Shown here piece by piece: positions 1 through 10,701 of a stretch of DNA of 64,000 nucleotides; position 1 is the first letter of the stretch; each line of letters begins with the position of its first letter. A program made the position numbers and the translations under genes. Source of the stretch: Bettongia penicillata ogilbyi. Its lineage: Eukaryota; Chordata; Mammalia; Diprotodontia; Potoroidae. The stretch spans positions 372,001-436,000 of the forward strand of contig JAJHZJ010000028.1 in NCBI GenBank assembly GCA_023548195.1, written 5' to 3'. The notes under the pieces were generated by a model. The model was not told where the DNA came from. It searched no databases and saw only the letters and a program-made list of their open reading frames with translations.

Positions 1-163
1 AGAGGTCCTAAATCCAGAAGGCAAAATAGTCTTCCAAACAATCCACTATTCACCACCTGAAAGGGGTTCCCAAACTGAAAACACCAAGGAATATCGTTGC
101 CAAATTCCAGAACTATCAAGTGAAGGAGAAAATACTGTAGTCAGCCAGAAAGAAAGAAATGGT
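1..163 (+). pseudogene. L1/HAL1 ORF1 C-terminal fragment
   Basis: Forward translation gives residues resembling EVLNPEGKI..IHYSPPERG, matching the ORF1 segment EILEPEGKI..IHRSPPERD seen in the better copies (about residues 232-285 of the 367-aa protein). It is frame-damaged and cut by the window edge on the left and by the ORF2 junction on the right. Confidence 0.7.
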
Positions 164-1145
164 CAAAGGATATGAACAGGGAGTTTTCAGATGAAAAAAT
201 CAATGCTAACTATAGGCATATGAAAAAATGCTCTAAATCACTATTGTTTAGAGATACAAATCAAAACAACTCTGAGGTGCCATATCATACCTATTAGATT
301 GGCCAACATGACAAAACAGGAAGATCATAAATGTTGGAGAATATGTTGGAGAGTTGGAACACTAATCCATTCTTGGTGGAGCTGTGAGCTGATCCAGTCA
401 TTCTGGAGAGCACTTTGAAACTATGCCCAAAGAGCTACAAAAATGTGCATACCCTTTGACCCAGCAATATTGCTTCTAGGACTGTATCCCAAAAAGATGA
501 TAAAAATGGGAAAGTGTCCCATGTATAAAAATATTTATAGTGCCTCTCTGTGTGATGGCCAAGAACTGGAAATCAAGGGGATGCCCATCAATTGGGGAAT
601 GTCTGAATAAATTATGGCATATGAATATAATGGAATACTATTGTGCTATAAGAAGAACAGAAAGACTTCAGAGAAGCCTGGAAGGACCTATATGAAGTGA
701 TGCTGAGTGAAAGGAGCAGAACCAGGAGAACTTTATACACAGTAACAGCCACAGTGTGCAAGGAATTTTTTGGTAGATGTAGCCCTTTACAGCAATACAA
801 GGACCCAAAAAATTCCCAATGGACTCAAGACAAAATGACTTCCACATCGAGAGAAAGATTTATGGAATTGGATAGCAGAATGAAGCAGACCATTTCTTCT
901 TGTGTTATGTTTTGTTTTGTTTTCATGGTTTCTACAAATCATTTTAATTCTTCCATTCAACATGACTAAGGTGAAAATGTATTTCATAAAAATGTATGTG
1001 TAGAATCTATATAATATTGCACCCCATCTCACAGAGGGAGGGAGAAAGTGAAGGGAAAGAAGAGGGAAAGGAGGGGAAAGGTGGGAGAACAACTGAAGAT
1101 ATATAGAAGTGATTGTAGAAAACTGAAAACAAATAAATTAATTAA
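1..1145 (+). mobile_element. L1 LINE fragment: ORF1 end joined to ORF2 C-terminus and 3' end
   Basis: The first ~163 bases align with the RNA-binding part of the ORF1 found elsewhere in the window. The sequence then jumps to the last part of ORF2 (motifs related to GGCCAACATGACAAAACAGG and the TGTTGGAGA..TTGGAACACTAATCCATTCTTGG block that encodes the Cys-containing C-terminus) and runs to an L1 3' end with AATAAATTAATTAATTAAAG. All of ORF2's endonuclease and RT region is missing at the junction near 163. It is decayed and continues off the left edge, so its true 5' end is unknown. It could be an internally deleted L1 or a recombinant of two elements. Confidence 0.8.
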
Positions 1146-1149
1146 TTAA

Positions 1150-1692
1150 AGAAGATAAATCTATCCCATTTCCCTATAGATTTGAGAAATGATATCTTAT
1201 CAGAGAAACTTTCTATAAATACTTTTAGTTTCCTATGATCAAAAATATCCATTTTATTTCATGTAAATCTCTTCTTTTGCCACGAACTCTTCCCTTAATC
1301 ATGGATCTGGCAAGTATTTTTTTCTCTGCTTCACTAAATTACTTATGATATCCTATTTATGGCTAACACATCTACCCCTTTGACCTTACCTTAGTACACA
1401 AGGTGATGTTAGTCCATTCCTACATTCTACCAAACTACTGTCTAGCTTTTCCAGCAGTTTTTGTCAAATGGTGAGTTCTTATCCCCAAACTTGTACCTTA
1501 GGATTTATTTATCAAATACTAGGTTACTATGGTAATTTACTACTGTATATTACATACCTACTCTATTTCACTAATTTGCAACTCTATACTTTAGCTAGAA
1601 CACTAGATTGTTTTGATGATTACTGCTTAGTAATATAGTTCAGAATCTGGAACTGCCAGGTAACCTTCTGTATTAGCAACCCCCTAGCACAT
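1150..1692 (-). mobile_element. Old L1 ORF2 fragment
   Basis: In reverse orientation this matches the C-terminal third of L1 ORF2. It shares blocks with the better copy around 51850-52390, for example the TTTTTGTCAA..GTGAGTTCTTATCCC..AACTTGTACC stretch and the following CAAATACTAGGTTACTA stretch. It is strongly diverged, has no usable reading frame and lacks both ends. Its neighbour on the right, HAL1-A, has the same orientation, but I could not show that the two belong to one insertion. Confidence 0.6.
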
Positions 1693-1740
1693 AGGATGGG
1701 CACAGGTTCTTTGATCTGCTCTTCTAAAGGTAAGAAAATT
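1693..1740. other. Short unassigned segment left of HAL1-A
   Basis: This stretch lies between the old ORF2 piece and the T-run that marks the 3' end of HAL1-A. No clear target-site duplication could be matched to the sequence right of 4560. Confidence 0.4.
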
Positions 1741-2587
1741 TTATTTTTTTTTTTGATAAAAATTTATTTATTTAACTTTTAAATTCATTTTCACAAAATT
1801 TTGGGTTTCAAATTTTCTCCCCATGTATCCCCTCCCCCCACCCCAATACACCAACCATTCTAATTTCCGCTATCACCAATCTGCCCTCTCTTCTATCATC
1901 CCTCCCTTCTCTTGTCCCCATCTTCTCTTTTGTCCTGTAGGACCAGATGACTTTCTATTCCTCATTAACTGTATGTCTTCTTTCCTAGTAGCAACAACAA
2001 TACTAAACAGTTGTTCCTAAAACTTTGAGTTCCAAATTCTCCCCATCCTTCCCTCCCCACCCATTCCCTTTGGGAAAGCAGGCAATTCAATATAGGCCCT
2101 ATCTGTGTAGTTTTGCAAATGACTTCCATAATAGTCGTGCTGTGTAAGACTAACTGAATTACTCTCCATCCTATCCTGCCCCTCATGGTTTCTATTCTGT
2201 CTTTTGATCCTGTCCCTCCCCAAGAGTTGACTTCAAATTGCTCCCTCCTCCCATTGACCTCCCTTCCATCATCCCCCCCCTTGCTTACCTCCTTCTCCCC
2301 CACTTTCCTGTACTGTAAGATAGGTTTTCATACCAAAATGAGTGTGCATTTTATTCCTTCCTTTAGTCAAATGTGATAAGGGTAAACTTCATGTTTTATT
2401 TTCTCAGCTCTCCTCTTTTTCCCTCCGCTTAAAAGTCTCCTGCTTGCCTCTTAAATGACATATAATTTACCCCATTCCAATTCACTCTCTTTCCTCCCCC
2501 TACCTTTCTCTCTCACCATTTACCTTAATTTCTTTTAAGATATGATCCCATCCTATTCAATTCACTCTGTGCTCTCTGTCTCTGTAT

Positions 2588-2654
2588 GTGCGTGCATGTG
2601 TGTATGTGTGTGTGCATGCATGTGTGTACATGTGTGTGTATGTGTGTGTGTGTG
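2588..2654. repeat. (TG)n/(CA)n microsatellite inside the HAL1-A tail
   Basis: An imperfect TG-rich run with interruptions such as GTGCATGCATG. A comparable run lies at the same place, about 120-200 bp after the ORF1 stop, in every HAL1 copy that keeps this region, so it is part of the element and not a chance local expansion. Confidence 0.85.
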
Positions 2655-2785
2655 ATCCCACCAACTACCCAGATACTGAAAAGTTTTAAGAATTACAAAT
2701 ATTGTCTTTCCATGTAGGAATGTAAACAGTTTACTTTTGGTAAGTCCCTTATGACTTCCCTTTGCTGTTTACTTTTTCATGCTTC

Positions 2786-3905
2786 TCATTCTTGTATTTG
2801 AAAGTCAAATTTTCTTTTCAGCTCTGGTCTTTTCATTAAGAATGCTTGAAAGTCCTCTGTTTCATTGAAAGACCATATTTTCCCCTGAAGTATTATACTC
2901 AGTTTTGCTGGGTAGGTGATTCTTGGTTTGAGTCCTAGTTCCTTTGACTTCTGGAATATCCCATTCCACGCCCTTCGATCCCTTAATGTAGAAGCTGCTA
3001 GATCTTGTGTTATCCTGATTGTATTTCCACAGTACTGGAATTGTTGCTTTCTAGCTGCTTGCAAGATTTTTTCCTTGATCTGGGAGTTCTGGAATTTGGC
3101 CACAGTGCTCCTAAGAGTTTCTCTTTTTGGATCTCTTTCAGGTGGTAATCAATGGATTCTTTCAATACTTATTTTGCCCTCTGGTTGTAGAATGTCAGGG
3201 CAGTTTTCCTCGATAATTTCATGGAAGATGATGTCTAGGCTCTTTTTTTGATCATGACTTTCAGGTAGCGCCATAATTTTTAAATTGTCTTTCCTGGATC
3301 TATTTTCCAGGTCAGTTGTTTTTCCCATGAGATATTTCACATTCTCTTCCATTTTTTCATTCTTTTGGTTTTGTTTTGTGATTTCTTGGTTTCTCAGAAA
3401 GTCATTAGCCTCCATCTGTTCCATTCTAATTTTGAGAGAACTATTTTCTTCAGTGAGCTTTTGAACCTCCTTTCTCTTTTTCCATTTGGCTAATTCTGTT
3501 TTTGAAAGCATTCTTCTCCTCATTGGTTTTTTGAGCCTCTTTTGCCAATTGAGTTAGCCTATTTTTTCAAGGTGTTATTTTCTTCAGCATTTTTTGCGTC
3601 TCCTTTAGCAAGGTATTGACCTGTTTTTCATGCTTTTCTTGCATCTCTCTCATTTCTCTTCCCAGTTTTTCCTCCACCTGTCTAACTTGCTTTTCAAAAT
3701 CCTTTTTGAGCTCTTCCATGGCCTGAGCCCATTGGATATTGATTTTGGATGTTTGGGATACAGAGACCTTGACTTCTATGTCTTTCCCTGATGGTAAGCA
3801 TTGTTCTTCCTCATCAGAAAGGAAAGGAGGAAACATCTGTTCAACAAGAAAGTAACTTTCTATTGTCTTATTTTTTTTCCCTTTTCTAGGCATTTTCCCA
3901 GCCAT
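2786..3905 (-). pseudogene. ORF1 of HAL1-A (three frame-shifted blocks)
   Basis: The three blocks are N-terminus 3905-3567, coiled coil/RRM 3523-3149 and C-terminus 3103-2786. Together they cover the ORF1 architecture: a basic start (MPRKGKKNKTIESYF), long heptad-rich coiled coil, RRM beginning SRKDNLKIMALPESHDQKKS, and a C-terminal domain with YPAKLSIILQGKIWSF. L1 ORF1 proteins form trimers that coat L1 RNA (established). The first break comes from loss of one A in the A7 run of the codons for QKNAEEN (near 3590); a second shift lies near 3545. An extra upstream in-frame ATG (MAGKMPRKG) is found in this copy only. Confidence 0.85.
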
Positions 3906-4560
3906 TTACTTGACTTCTGAGATTCCTCTCCACCCCCGCCTCACCAGTGCTTGGGGTCTGAGATTCAAATGCTGCTCCCCAGCCACAGGGCTTTCAGTGG
4001 GTGTCCAGGCTGCTTTTCAGTGAGAGATTAAGTACTGCTGCTGAGGTGGGGGTAGGGCCGCCTCCCAGGCTCAGTTCCCTCAGGAAGTTTATGTGAATAT
4101 CTTCAGTAATGCATCTGAGGTCCTGTGTACTCTGGGAGCCCTTGGCCACTGCTTCCCCTGCCACTTCCTCCCGAGGAGCCTGAGTTATGGAGACACCCCA
4201 CTCCCCTCTCAGCCAGCCAGATAGGGTCTCTCACTGACACTTCATGCCTGTGGGTGGAGGGACCTTTGTGGCCGCGGGAGATTCTGTCCCTGAAGCCTGC
4301 TGGGATCTGCTCCTCTCATGGAGGGCGGCCAGGACAGGACTGGGCTCTGCTCCTTGTCTGGTGCCCGACGGACTTCTGCTGACCGTTTTTCAGGGCTCTC
4401 TGGATGAGAAATCTCCTCCACTCCGTTGCTGCGCAGCTTCCCCTGCCCCAGAACTCGTTGGGAGTTTTTTTTTGTTTTTTTTTTTTATAGCTAATTTATG
4501 GGCTGTGGGTTCTGAGCTAGCATACATGAGTCTTTCTACTTCACCATCTTGGATCCTCCC

Positions 4561-5357
4561 TCCAGTTCTAATTTTCAAGGACCTCTTTTCTTCCTTCAGA
4601 TCCTCAATCTCCTTTTCCATTTGGTTGACATTCTTTACATGATATTCTTCTTTTTCTTGGATTATCCTTATTTTAAATTTTTTCCTCAATTCTTCTCAGT
4701 TCATTTTGTCTTTTTAAGTCCTTTTAAGCTCTACTATGAATTCTTTATCAGGGTGTATGTGACCATTTAATGTTACTCTCTGAAGTAAGAGAGGCATTTT
4801 TTTTTTTTTGCTTCAGTATCCTGGTCTTGAAGATGAACTCATCTTTTCTATTCTCATAGTAAATTTTTATTATTGGTCTCTTTCTATAATAATAATTATT
4901 ATTTTGTTTAATTTGCAGGAACTTGTTATTGCAATCACTTCTAGTCCTGGAGTATAGGGGATGATACCTCTCATCTCAAATTCTCCTTCACTTCTTCTCC
5001 TTGGTCACACTTGTGCTGATTCCTTCTTACCCAGGGCCACATCTCAGCAGCACATCTGGGCCTGGCATCCTTTATCAGTAGAGGTTCCCTTAATATTGCC
5101 TTGTTCAGTCCTTCAGGTGAATATTTCTGAGGGTGGGGCCAAGGCTTCCTCCCAACCCAGCTACCCCCTAGATGTCTTTATACTTCATAGGGACCAAATC
5201 TCTGATTTTTTCCAGTTGTCTCAGGAGGACCACTGTTCTTCCCCAACCCTTGTTTATTTTTTGCTACTCTCTGCTCACCCTGTGCAGAGAGTGTCTTATT
5301 TGTAGAGGAAATCTGTAGAGTTTAGAATTTTCTGACTTCCTCTGCCATCTTCCTCTG
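4561..5357 (-). mobile_element. Older L1/HAL1: 5'UTR and start of ORF1
   Basis: On the minus strand it begins near 5357 with GAGGAAGATGGCAGAGGAAG, a diverged version of the L1 5' terminus, and has a ~450-bp 5'UTR. It then enters a coiled-coil segment (4690-4561) resembling QMEKEIEDLKEEKRSLKIR, parallel to QMEKEVQKLTEENSSLKIR of the young ORF1. HAL1-A interrupts it at 4560. The rest of this host was not found immediately left of HAL1-A, so a deletion accompanied or followed the insertion. Confidence 0.65.
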
Positions 5358-7073
5358 CATCAGTTTTGCAATAAGTATCAGGTAAGAATCATCAATATTC
5401 TTTATTTTTCCAAACGGTCTCTAATATAAACAAAATTTTAGTGATATGCTATCATTTTCTCCCCATCCTATTTTAACCTAAATCTTGTTCATTGAGTTTC
5501 TGCCCTCAGAATTATAGATTTTAGGAGAGAAATATATTTCCTTGCCATACAGTTCTTTTCTACTTCCCTTTCTATCAAATCTGTTTCTTCAGAACAAGCT
5601 GTACTCTTCTATTTCTGAAATTTTGGTTTTGCATCATAGCTTATAAAATCTCAGTGACATATCAGTTAGATCATATAAAACTTCTTGCACTGAACTCTCA
5701 AAGTCACTTTATTATGTCTATACCATGCATAAGACTCTGGGACTTTTAACTTGCCATATTTTTGTTATTAACTCATTCTTGAAGTTTATTGTGTGAAATC
5801 TGTGTACTTATTAACTTTCATTTTGGGAGAATTTTGTGTTTCTGTGTTTTCTACTTACCTATCAGTAGATAATTTATTTTTTTAGTTCTCATTCAATCTC
5901 TAGAAACAATTTGCATTTGATCCATTTGTTGTTCTATAGGAATACCAAAAGATATGTGTTCTATAATTGCTTTGGCTTTGTGATGAGTGCTGCACAAGTT
6001 GTGGTCCATTTAACAAATATGATCTCATGCACTGTCAGCATATGTGTACTCACTATAATTAAAATGCAATAACAGGAAATGCATAGCAAATGAGTTTTAA
6101 ATCTCTACCAACATATGAAATAATTCCTCCATTCTTTGGTCAGTTGAACTCCACTTTATATATTAAGTCCTCACTTCTGTATTTTATATTTAGGTATATT
6201 TATAATATGACAAGGGTAAAGCGAATTTTTTCTCCTTACTACATAAGAAATTTATGAGAAATTCAGATGAGTAGGGGACTATTTTAACAAGAAATCAAAA
6301 TTATCCCAACAGGAGCAAATACAATTTTTCCAATATAAAAGTGTCTATCATACTTCCTTATACTCCTTATAAATTCAATATATCCCATATCCCTATGCCT
6401 TTAAAAACGCTTTTCTCCAATGCCTAAAATTATCTCTCTCCATATCATCACATGTTGACATCTCGGGATTCCCTGGATTTCAAACATGAATTTTCAAAAA
6501 GGCTGATTTTCAGGGCTCCCCTTACATGTGTATGGATGTTCTATGCTCTCTTCCTTTTCCTCAACATGCCTCTTCAATCTCTTTTTTTAATTTTATATCT
6601 CATTATTTGCATTCTGTCTTCTCCACTGAAACACAAGCTCCCTGCAAAGAGGAAATGAGTTTCTTTTTCCTTGTATCCCAAAAGTGTAGCATATTTTCTG
6701 GCAGACAGTAAGTCATTAATAAGCACTGAAATTAACCACAATGATCAATTATATCAAAACCATATAAATGCAGTAGGCCTATCTCAAGTCAACAGTACTT
6801 ACATTAAAAGTTCTTGAAAATAACTGCATTACCTCAAAAGTACTCCCTTCTAATCTTATGTGAAGGCAAAAACCATGCTTAAATAATTAAAAGTGTTATT
6901 AAAATATTAAATAAAATAAAATATGAAAACAGAAAGTTAAAATTCAGCAAAATTGGCCCAAATAATAATACCAAATAGCTGGGATTTTGAAATATCTCAA
7001 ATGTTGTTGGTTTTCCAACCATATGAATGATCAATTTATTTTTGATTTTTTATTGTTCTTCTTTTTTCACTGT
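5358..7073. other. Non-L1 intergenic sequence, no gene seen
   Basis: AT-rich sequence with no long or conserved reading frame. The only recognisable item is an L2-like tail near 6500-6735. Nothing else could be assigned. Confidence 0.6.
6500..6735 (+). mobile_element. L2 LINE 3' tail
   Basis: The order CACAAGCTCCCTGCAAAGAGG, then TTTCTTTTTCCTTGTATCCC, then GCAGACAGTAAGTCATTAATAAGCA follows the classic L2 3' end (..AAGCTCCTTGAGGGCAGGG.. CTTTGTATCCC.. CATAGTAGGCACTTAATAAA). It is old and diverged. The left limit is approximate. Confidence 0.6.
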
Positions 7074-7423
7074 CTGAAAGAGATCCAAAAAGAGAAACTC
7101 CTAGGAATATTGTGGCCAAATTCCAGAGTTCCCTGGTCAAGGAGAAAATATTGCAAGCAGCTAGAAAGAAACAATTCCAGTATTGTGGAAATACAATCAG
7201 GATAACACAAGATCTAGCAGCTTCTACATTAAGGGTTCAAAGGGCATGGAACAGGGTATTCCAGAAGTCAAAGGAACTAGGAATAAAACCAAGAATCACC
7301 TACCCAGCAAAACTGAGTTTAATATTTCAGGGGAAAAATGGTCTTTCAATGAAATAGAGGACTTTCAAGCATTCTTAATGAAAAGAGCTGAAAAAAAAAT
7401 TTGACTTTCAAACACAAGAATGA
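7074..7423 (+). pseudogene. ORF1 C-terminal fragment of HAL1-B
   Basis: Encodes the second half of the RRM and the C-terminal domain (IVAKFQSSLVKEKILQAARKK.., then SKELGIKPRITYPAKLSLIFQGK). A one-base deletion in the GGGGAAAATATGG codons shifts the frame and leads to a stop a few codons later (..QGKNGLSMK). A further five-base deletion downstream restores the frame too late to matter. Confidence 0.8.
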
Positions 7424-7562
7424 AGAGAAGCATGGAAAGGTAAACAGCAAAGAGAAGTCATAAGGGGCTTACTAAAGTTGAACTGTTTACATTCCTACTT
7501 GGAAAGACAATATTTGTAACTCTTGAAACTTTTCAGTGTCTGCATAGTTGGTGGGATTACAA

Positions 7563-7587
7563 ACACACACACACACACACACACACA
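7563..7587. repeat. (CA)n run in the HAL1-B tail
   Basis: Perfect dinucleotide run at the conserved HAL1 position just 3' of ORF1. Confidence 0.9.
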
Positions 7588-8239
7588 GCACAGAGTGAAT
7601 TGAATATGATGGGGTCATATCTTAAAAAAATAAAATTAAGTGGTGAGAGAGAAATGTATTGCAAGGAGAAAGGGAGAAATGGAATGGGGCAAATTATCTC
7701 CCATAAAAGAGGCAAGCAAAAGACTTTTCAGTGGAGGGAAAAATAGTGGAGGAGAGAGAAAAACGTGAAGTTTACTCTCATCACATTCGACTAAAAGAAG
7801 GAATAAAATGCACACTCATTTTGGTATGAGAACCTATCTTACAATACAGGAAAGTGGAGGAGAAGGGGATAAGCAGGGTGGGGGTGATGATGGAAGGGAG
7901 GGCAGAGGGAGGAGGAAGCAAGTTGAAGTCAACACTCTTGGGGAGGGACAGGATCAAAAGAGAGAATACAAGCAATGGGGGCAGAATAGGATGGAGGAAA
8001 ACATAGTTAGTCTTATACAACATGACTATTATGGAAGTCATTTGCAAAACTACATAGATATGGCCTATATTGAATTACTTGCCTTCCCAAAGGGAATGGG
8101 TGGGGAGGGAGGGATGGGGAGAAGTTGGAACTCAAAGTTTTAAGAATAACTGTGGAGGACTGTTCTTGCTACTAGGAAATAAGAAATACAGTAATGCAGT
8201 ATAGAGAGTTATCTGGCCCTACAGGACAAAAGAGAAGAT

Positions 8240-8256
8240 GGGGAGGGAAGGGAGGG
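8240..8256 (+). other. G-quadruplex-type motif in the HAL1-B tail
   Basis: GGGGAGGGAAGGGAGGG on the sense strand: four G-runs with 1-2 base loops, the textbook intramolecular quadruplex pattern. A related purine tract is at 28016-28036 in copy L. L1 3'UTRs of placental mammals carry a conserved polypurine quadruplex tract (established); here the equivalent sits in the HAL1 tail. Folding itself is inferred. Confidence 0.6.
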
Positions 8257-8420
8257 ATGATAGAAGAGAAGGCAGATTGATTTTAGCAGCAATTAGAATG
8301 CTCGGTGTATTGGGATGGGGGAGGGGACAAATGGGGGGAAAATTTGGAACCCAAAATTTTGTGAAAATAAATGTTAAAAGTTAAGTAAATAAATTTTAAA
8401 AAATATTATTTAAATTTAGA

Positions 8421-8650
8421 TGCAGTTAGGTAGCACAAAGTGCTGGGCCTGGAGTCAGGAAAACCTGACTTCAAATCTAATCTCAAACATCTATTAGCTT
8501 TGTGATTCTCTCATTTATACTCAGTTTTCTTAATTACAAAGTATTAAAAATAACACAATCTAACTTCTATGATTCTTCTGAGGATTAGGTCAGATTATAT
8601 TTGTAAAGTGCTTGGTATGTAATTAGTTGGTATGTTATGAATGATTATTT
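8421..8650 (+). mobile_element. tRNA-derived CORE-SINE (Mar1/MIR type)
   Basis: Contains GCAGTTAGGTAGCACAAAG, then TGCTGGGCCTGGAGTCAGGA and ACCTGACTTCAAATCTAATC, which follow the marsupial SINE head (..AGGTGGCACAGTGGATAGAGCACTGGGCCTGGAGTCAGGA..). The body then matches the MIR-like core. It inserted directly 3' of HAL1-B. Diverged; boundaries approximate. Confidence 0.7.
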
Positions 8651-8669
8651 TTTTTAATTTTTTTTTCAG

Positions 8670-8850
8670 AACATCCCTTTGAGTTAGGTGTCATTATTGC
8701 ACCCATTTTAAGAGAGCAGTAAACTGAGACAGAAAAGGTTAAACTACTAACCCAGGATCATTCAAGCTAGCAAGCGTTTGAGGCAAGATTTGAACTGAAG
8801 TTTATCTGACTCCAGGTACAGTATTTTATTCACTCTGCCACCTAGATGCC
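8670..8850 (-). mobile_element. CORE-SINE, reverse orientation
   Basis: Reads CCCATTTTAAGAGAGCAGTAA..CTGAGACAG..GGTTAA, then AGATTTGAACTGAAG and a final CCACCTAGATGCC, the reverse complement order of a Mar1/Ther1-type SINE (..GGCAGCTAGGTGG at the head). It forms an inverted pair with the SINE at 8421-8650. Confidence 0.65.
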
Positions 8851-10016
8851 TGTTCAGTGGTATAAAATACCACTGCTTAGAAAACTCTTGCTACTAACAC
8901 AAATAATTAGCAGTACTGTTTCTTAAAATCTTAGAAATTTTCCTAAGTTCTTAAGAGGTTTATTTAAAGATGGCAGAGAGAAGTCAGGAAATTGCCTCAG
9001 TTCTCTTCAATTTCCCTCAGAAACAATGTTAAATCAAGTCTCTAAACAGGCTCTGAAGTTACAGAACCCACAAAAAGATAGAGTGAAGCAATTTTTCAGC
9101 TTAATATATCTTAAAAGCATTTCAAGAAAAGTGTGTCTCATTTTGATAAAAGAGGAGCGCAACCCAGCATTGATAGTATCCATGCAAGCAAGTGGTGGGT
9201 TCTTAGCCACTTAACCTTCGAATTAAATCAGCAACTGAGGACCTTTGGTCCAGGCTCAGCAGGCTAGTGGCACAGTAGGCCACCTGTGAGGCCTCTAGCC
9301 CTTCCTGGAAGCTTGGTACAAGAGAGGTGCCAGTAGACCAGGTCACTCCAGCACAGTACAAAAGCTGCAAGAACCTGAGGCCCCTGCCTGGAAAACCAGT
9401 GACCAAGTCACTTTCTTGCAGAAAAAGAAGATCACAAAAGTGCCCCCTTTAACCCAAGAAGAGAACTCAGCCTTTAAAAATTATTAAAAACAAAACAGCC
9501 AAAAATAGCCCAGACCACAGCAGGCTACAAGGGTAACAGGGAAGAGAACTACTCAAACTCAGAAGAGGACAATAATGTAAAAATGCCCACACATGAAACC
9601 TCAAAGGGAAATATGAATTGGTTTCAATTGTAAAAATCCTCTTGGAAGAGCTCATAAAAGGATTTTAAAAGTCAAGAAAGAGATGTAGAAGAAAAATTCA
9701 GTAAAGAAATAAGAGTTATGAAGGGGAATTTTGAAGAAAGCATGGAAAAGGAAGCACAAAAATTGACAGAAGAAAACAACCCCTTGAAAATAAAATTGTC
9801 CAAATGGTAAAGAAGGTACAGAAACTAACTGAAGGAAAAAATTCCTTAAAAATTAGAATCAAGCAATTGAAAGCTAATGATTCTATGAGACATCAAGTTA
9901 AGCAAAACAAGTTAAACAAAATAAAAGAAATCGAAGAAAATGTGAAATTCCTCTAGAAAAAGAATCTACCTGGAGATCTAATTTAAGAATTATTTGACTA
10001 CCTGAAAGCTGGGAGT

Positions 10017-10033
10017 CAAACAAGAGGCTGATA
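10017..10033 (+). repeat. Left target-site duplication of HAL1-E
   Basis: CAAACAAGAGGCTGATA. It matches 11369-11385 (CAAACAAGAGCCTGACA) at 15 of 17 positions. The final GATA also equals the HAL1 sequence at this point, so one mismatch is explained by microhomology. Confidence 0.75.
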
Positions 10034-10701
10034 ATTTCATGAAAGATGATGTCTAGGCTCTTTTTTTGATCATGGCTTTCAGGTAGTTCCATAATTTTTA
10101 AATTGTCTCTCCTGGATCTATTTTCCAGGTCAGTTGTTTTTCCAATGAGATATTTCACATTCTCTTCCATTTTTTCATTCTTTTGGTTTTGTTTTGTGAT
10201 TTCTTGGTTTCTCAGAAAGTCATTAGCCTCCATCTGTTCGATTCTAATTTTGAGAGAACTATTATCTTCAGTGAGCTTTTGAACTTCTTTTTCCATTTGG
10301 CTAATTCTGCTTTTGAAAGCATTCTTCTCCTCATTGGCTTTTTGAACCTCTTCTGCCAATTGAGTGAGCCTATTTTTCAAGGTGTTATTTTCTTCAGCAT
10401 TTTTTTGGGTCTCCTTTAGCAAGGTATTGACACATTTCTCATGCTTTTCTTGCATCTCTCTCATTTCTCTTCCCAGTTTTGTCCTCCAACTAACTTGATT
10501 TTCAAAAACCTTTTTGACCTCTTCCATGTCCTGAGCCCACTGGACATACACCTTGGATGTCTGGGATAGAGAGGCCCCGACCTCCACATCTTTCCCTGAT
10601 GGTAAGCATTGTTCTTCCTCATCAGAAATGAAAGGTGGGAACATCTGTTCCCCAAGAAAGTAGCTCTCTGTGGTCTCATTTTGCTTCCCTTTTCTGGGCA
10701 T
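10032..10701 (-). pseudogene. ORF1 N-terminal two thirds of HAL1-E
   Basis: Starts MPRKGKQNETTESYF at 10701 and is open through the coiled coil and first RRM strand (SRRDNLKIMELPESHDQKK) to the truncation. The frame then runs on by chance into antisense host sequence. A small in-frame change (NQVSWRTKLGRE instead of NQVRQVEEKLGRE) is the only other lesion noticed. Without the rest of the RRM and the C-terminal domain it cannot bind RNA normally. Confidence 0.8.

Larger units (their letters stand above)
1741..4560 (-). mobile_element. HAL1-A: full-length half-L1 (5'UTR, ORF1, tail, no ORF2)
   Basis: Read on the minus strand, it starts near 4560 with GGGAGGATCCAAGATGG, an L1-type 5' terminus, and has a ~655-bp GC-richer 5'UTR. 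ORF1 remains (3905 to 2786) follow, then a purine-rich tail of ~1.05 kb ending in AATAAA-rich sequence and a T-run (plus strand) at 1741-1754. No endonuclease or RT sequence follows ORF1, so it is an L1 derivative lacking ORF2, the arrangement known as HAL1. Mobilisation would need ORF2 protein from an L1 in trans (family knowledge). ORF1 is broken in several places, so the copy is dead. No TSD was found. An A-run expansion in the 5'UTR (4471-4488) looks copy-specific. Confidence 0.85.
7074..8400 (+). mobile_element. HAL1-B: 5'-truncated half-L1
   Basis: Begins inside ORF1 at the codons for ERDPKRETPRN and runs through the ORF1 C-terminus, a (CA)n run (7563-7587), the purine-rich tail and a terminal GTTAAGTAAATAAATTTTAAAAAA. 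5' truncation is the usual outcome of target-primed reverse transcription. It shares two ORF1 deletions with copy L (see findings), so the two belong to one subfamily. No ORF2 is present. Confidence 0.85.

Noticed and set aside
1965..2303. Purine-tract frames in the HAL1 tails (GREVNGRREQFEVN-type peptides; also 7808-8143, 27624-27851, 36402-36650, 56481-56801)
   Set aside because: Low-complexity sense-strand tail sequence; frames differ between copies and have no shared start or stop.
2916..3251. 111-residue plus-strand frame antisense to ORF1, with a similar frame at 20121-20456
   Set aside because: It recurs only because the repeat recurs; its sequence is the complement of the ORF1 RRM codons and copies differ without protein-level conservation.
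3580..3610. Programmed frameshift at the ORF1 A-run (CAAAAAAAT, in copies A and J)
   Set aside because: The run resembles a slippery heptamer, but the intact copy H reads through in frame and the shifts in A and J are simple one-base losses typical of homopolymer decay.
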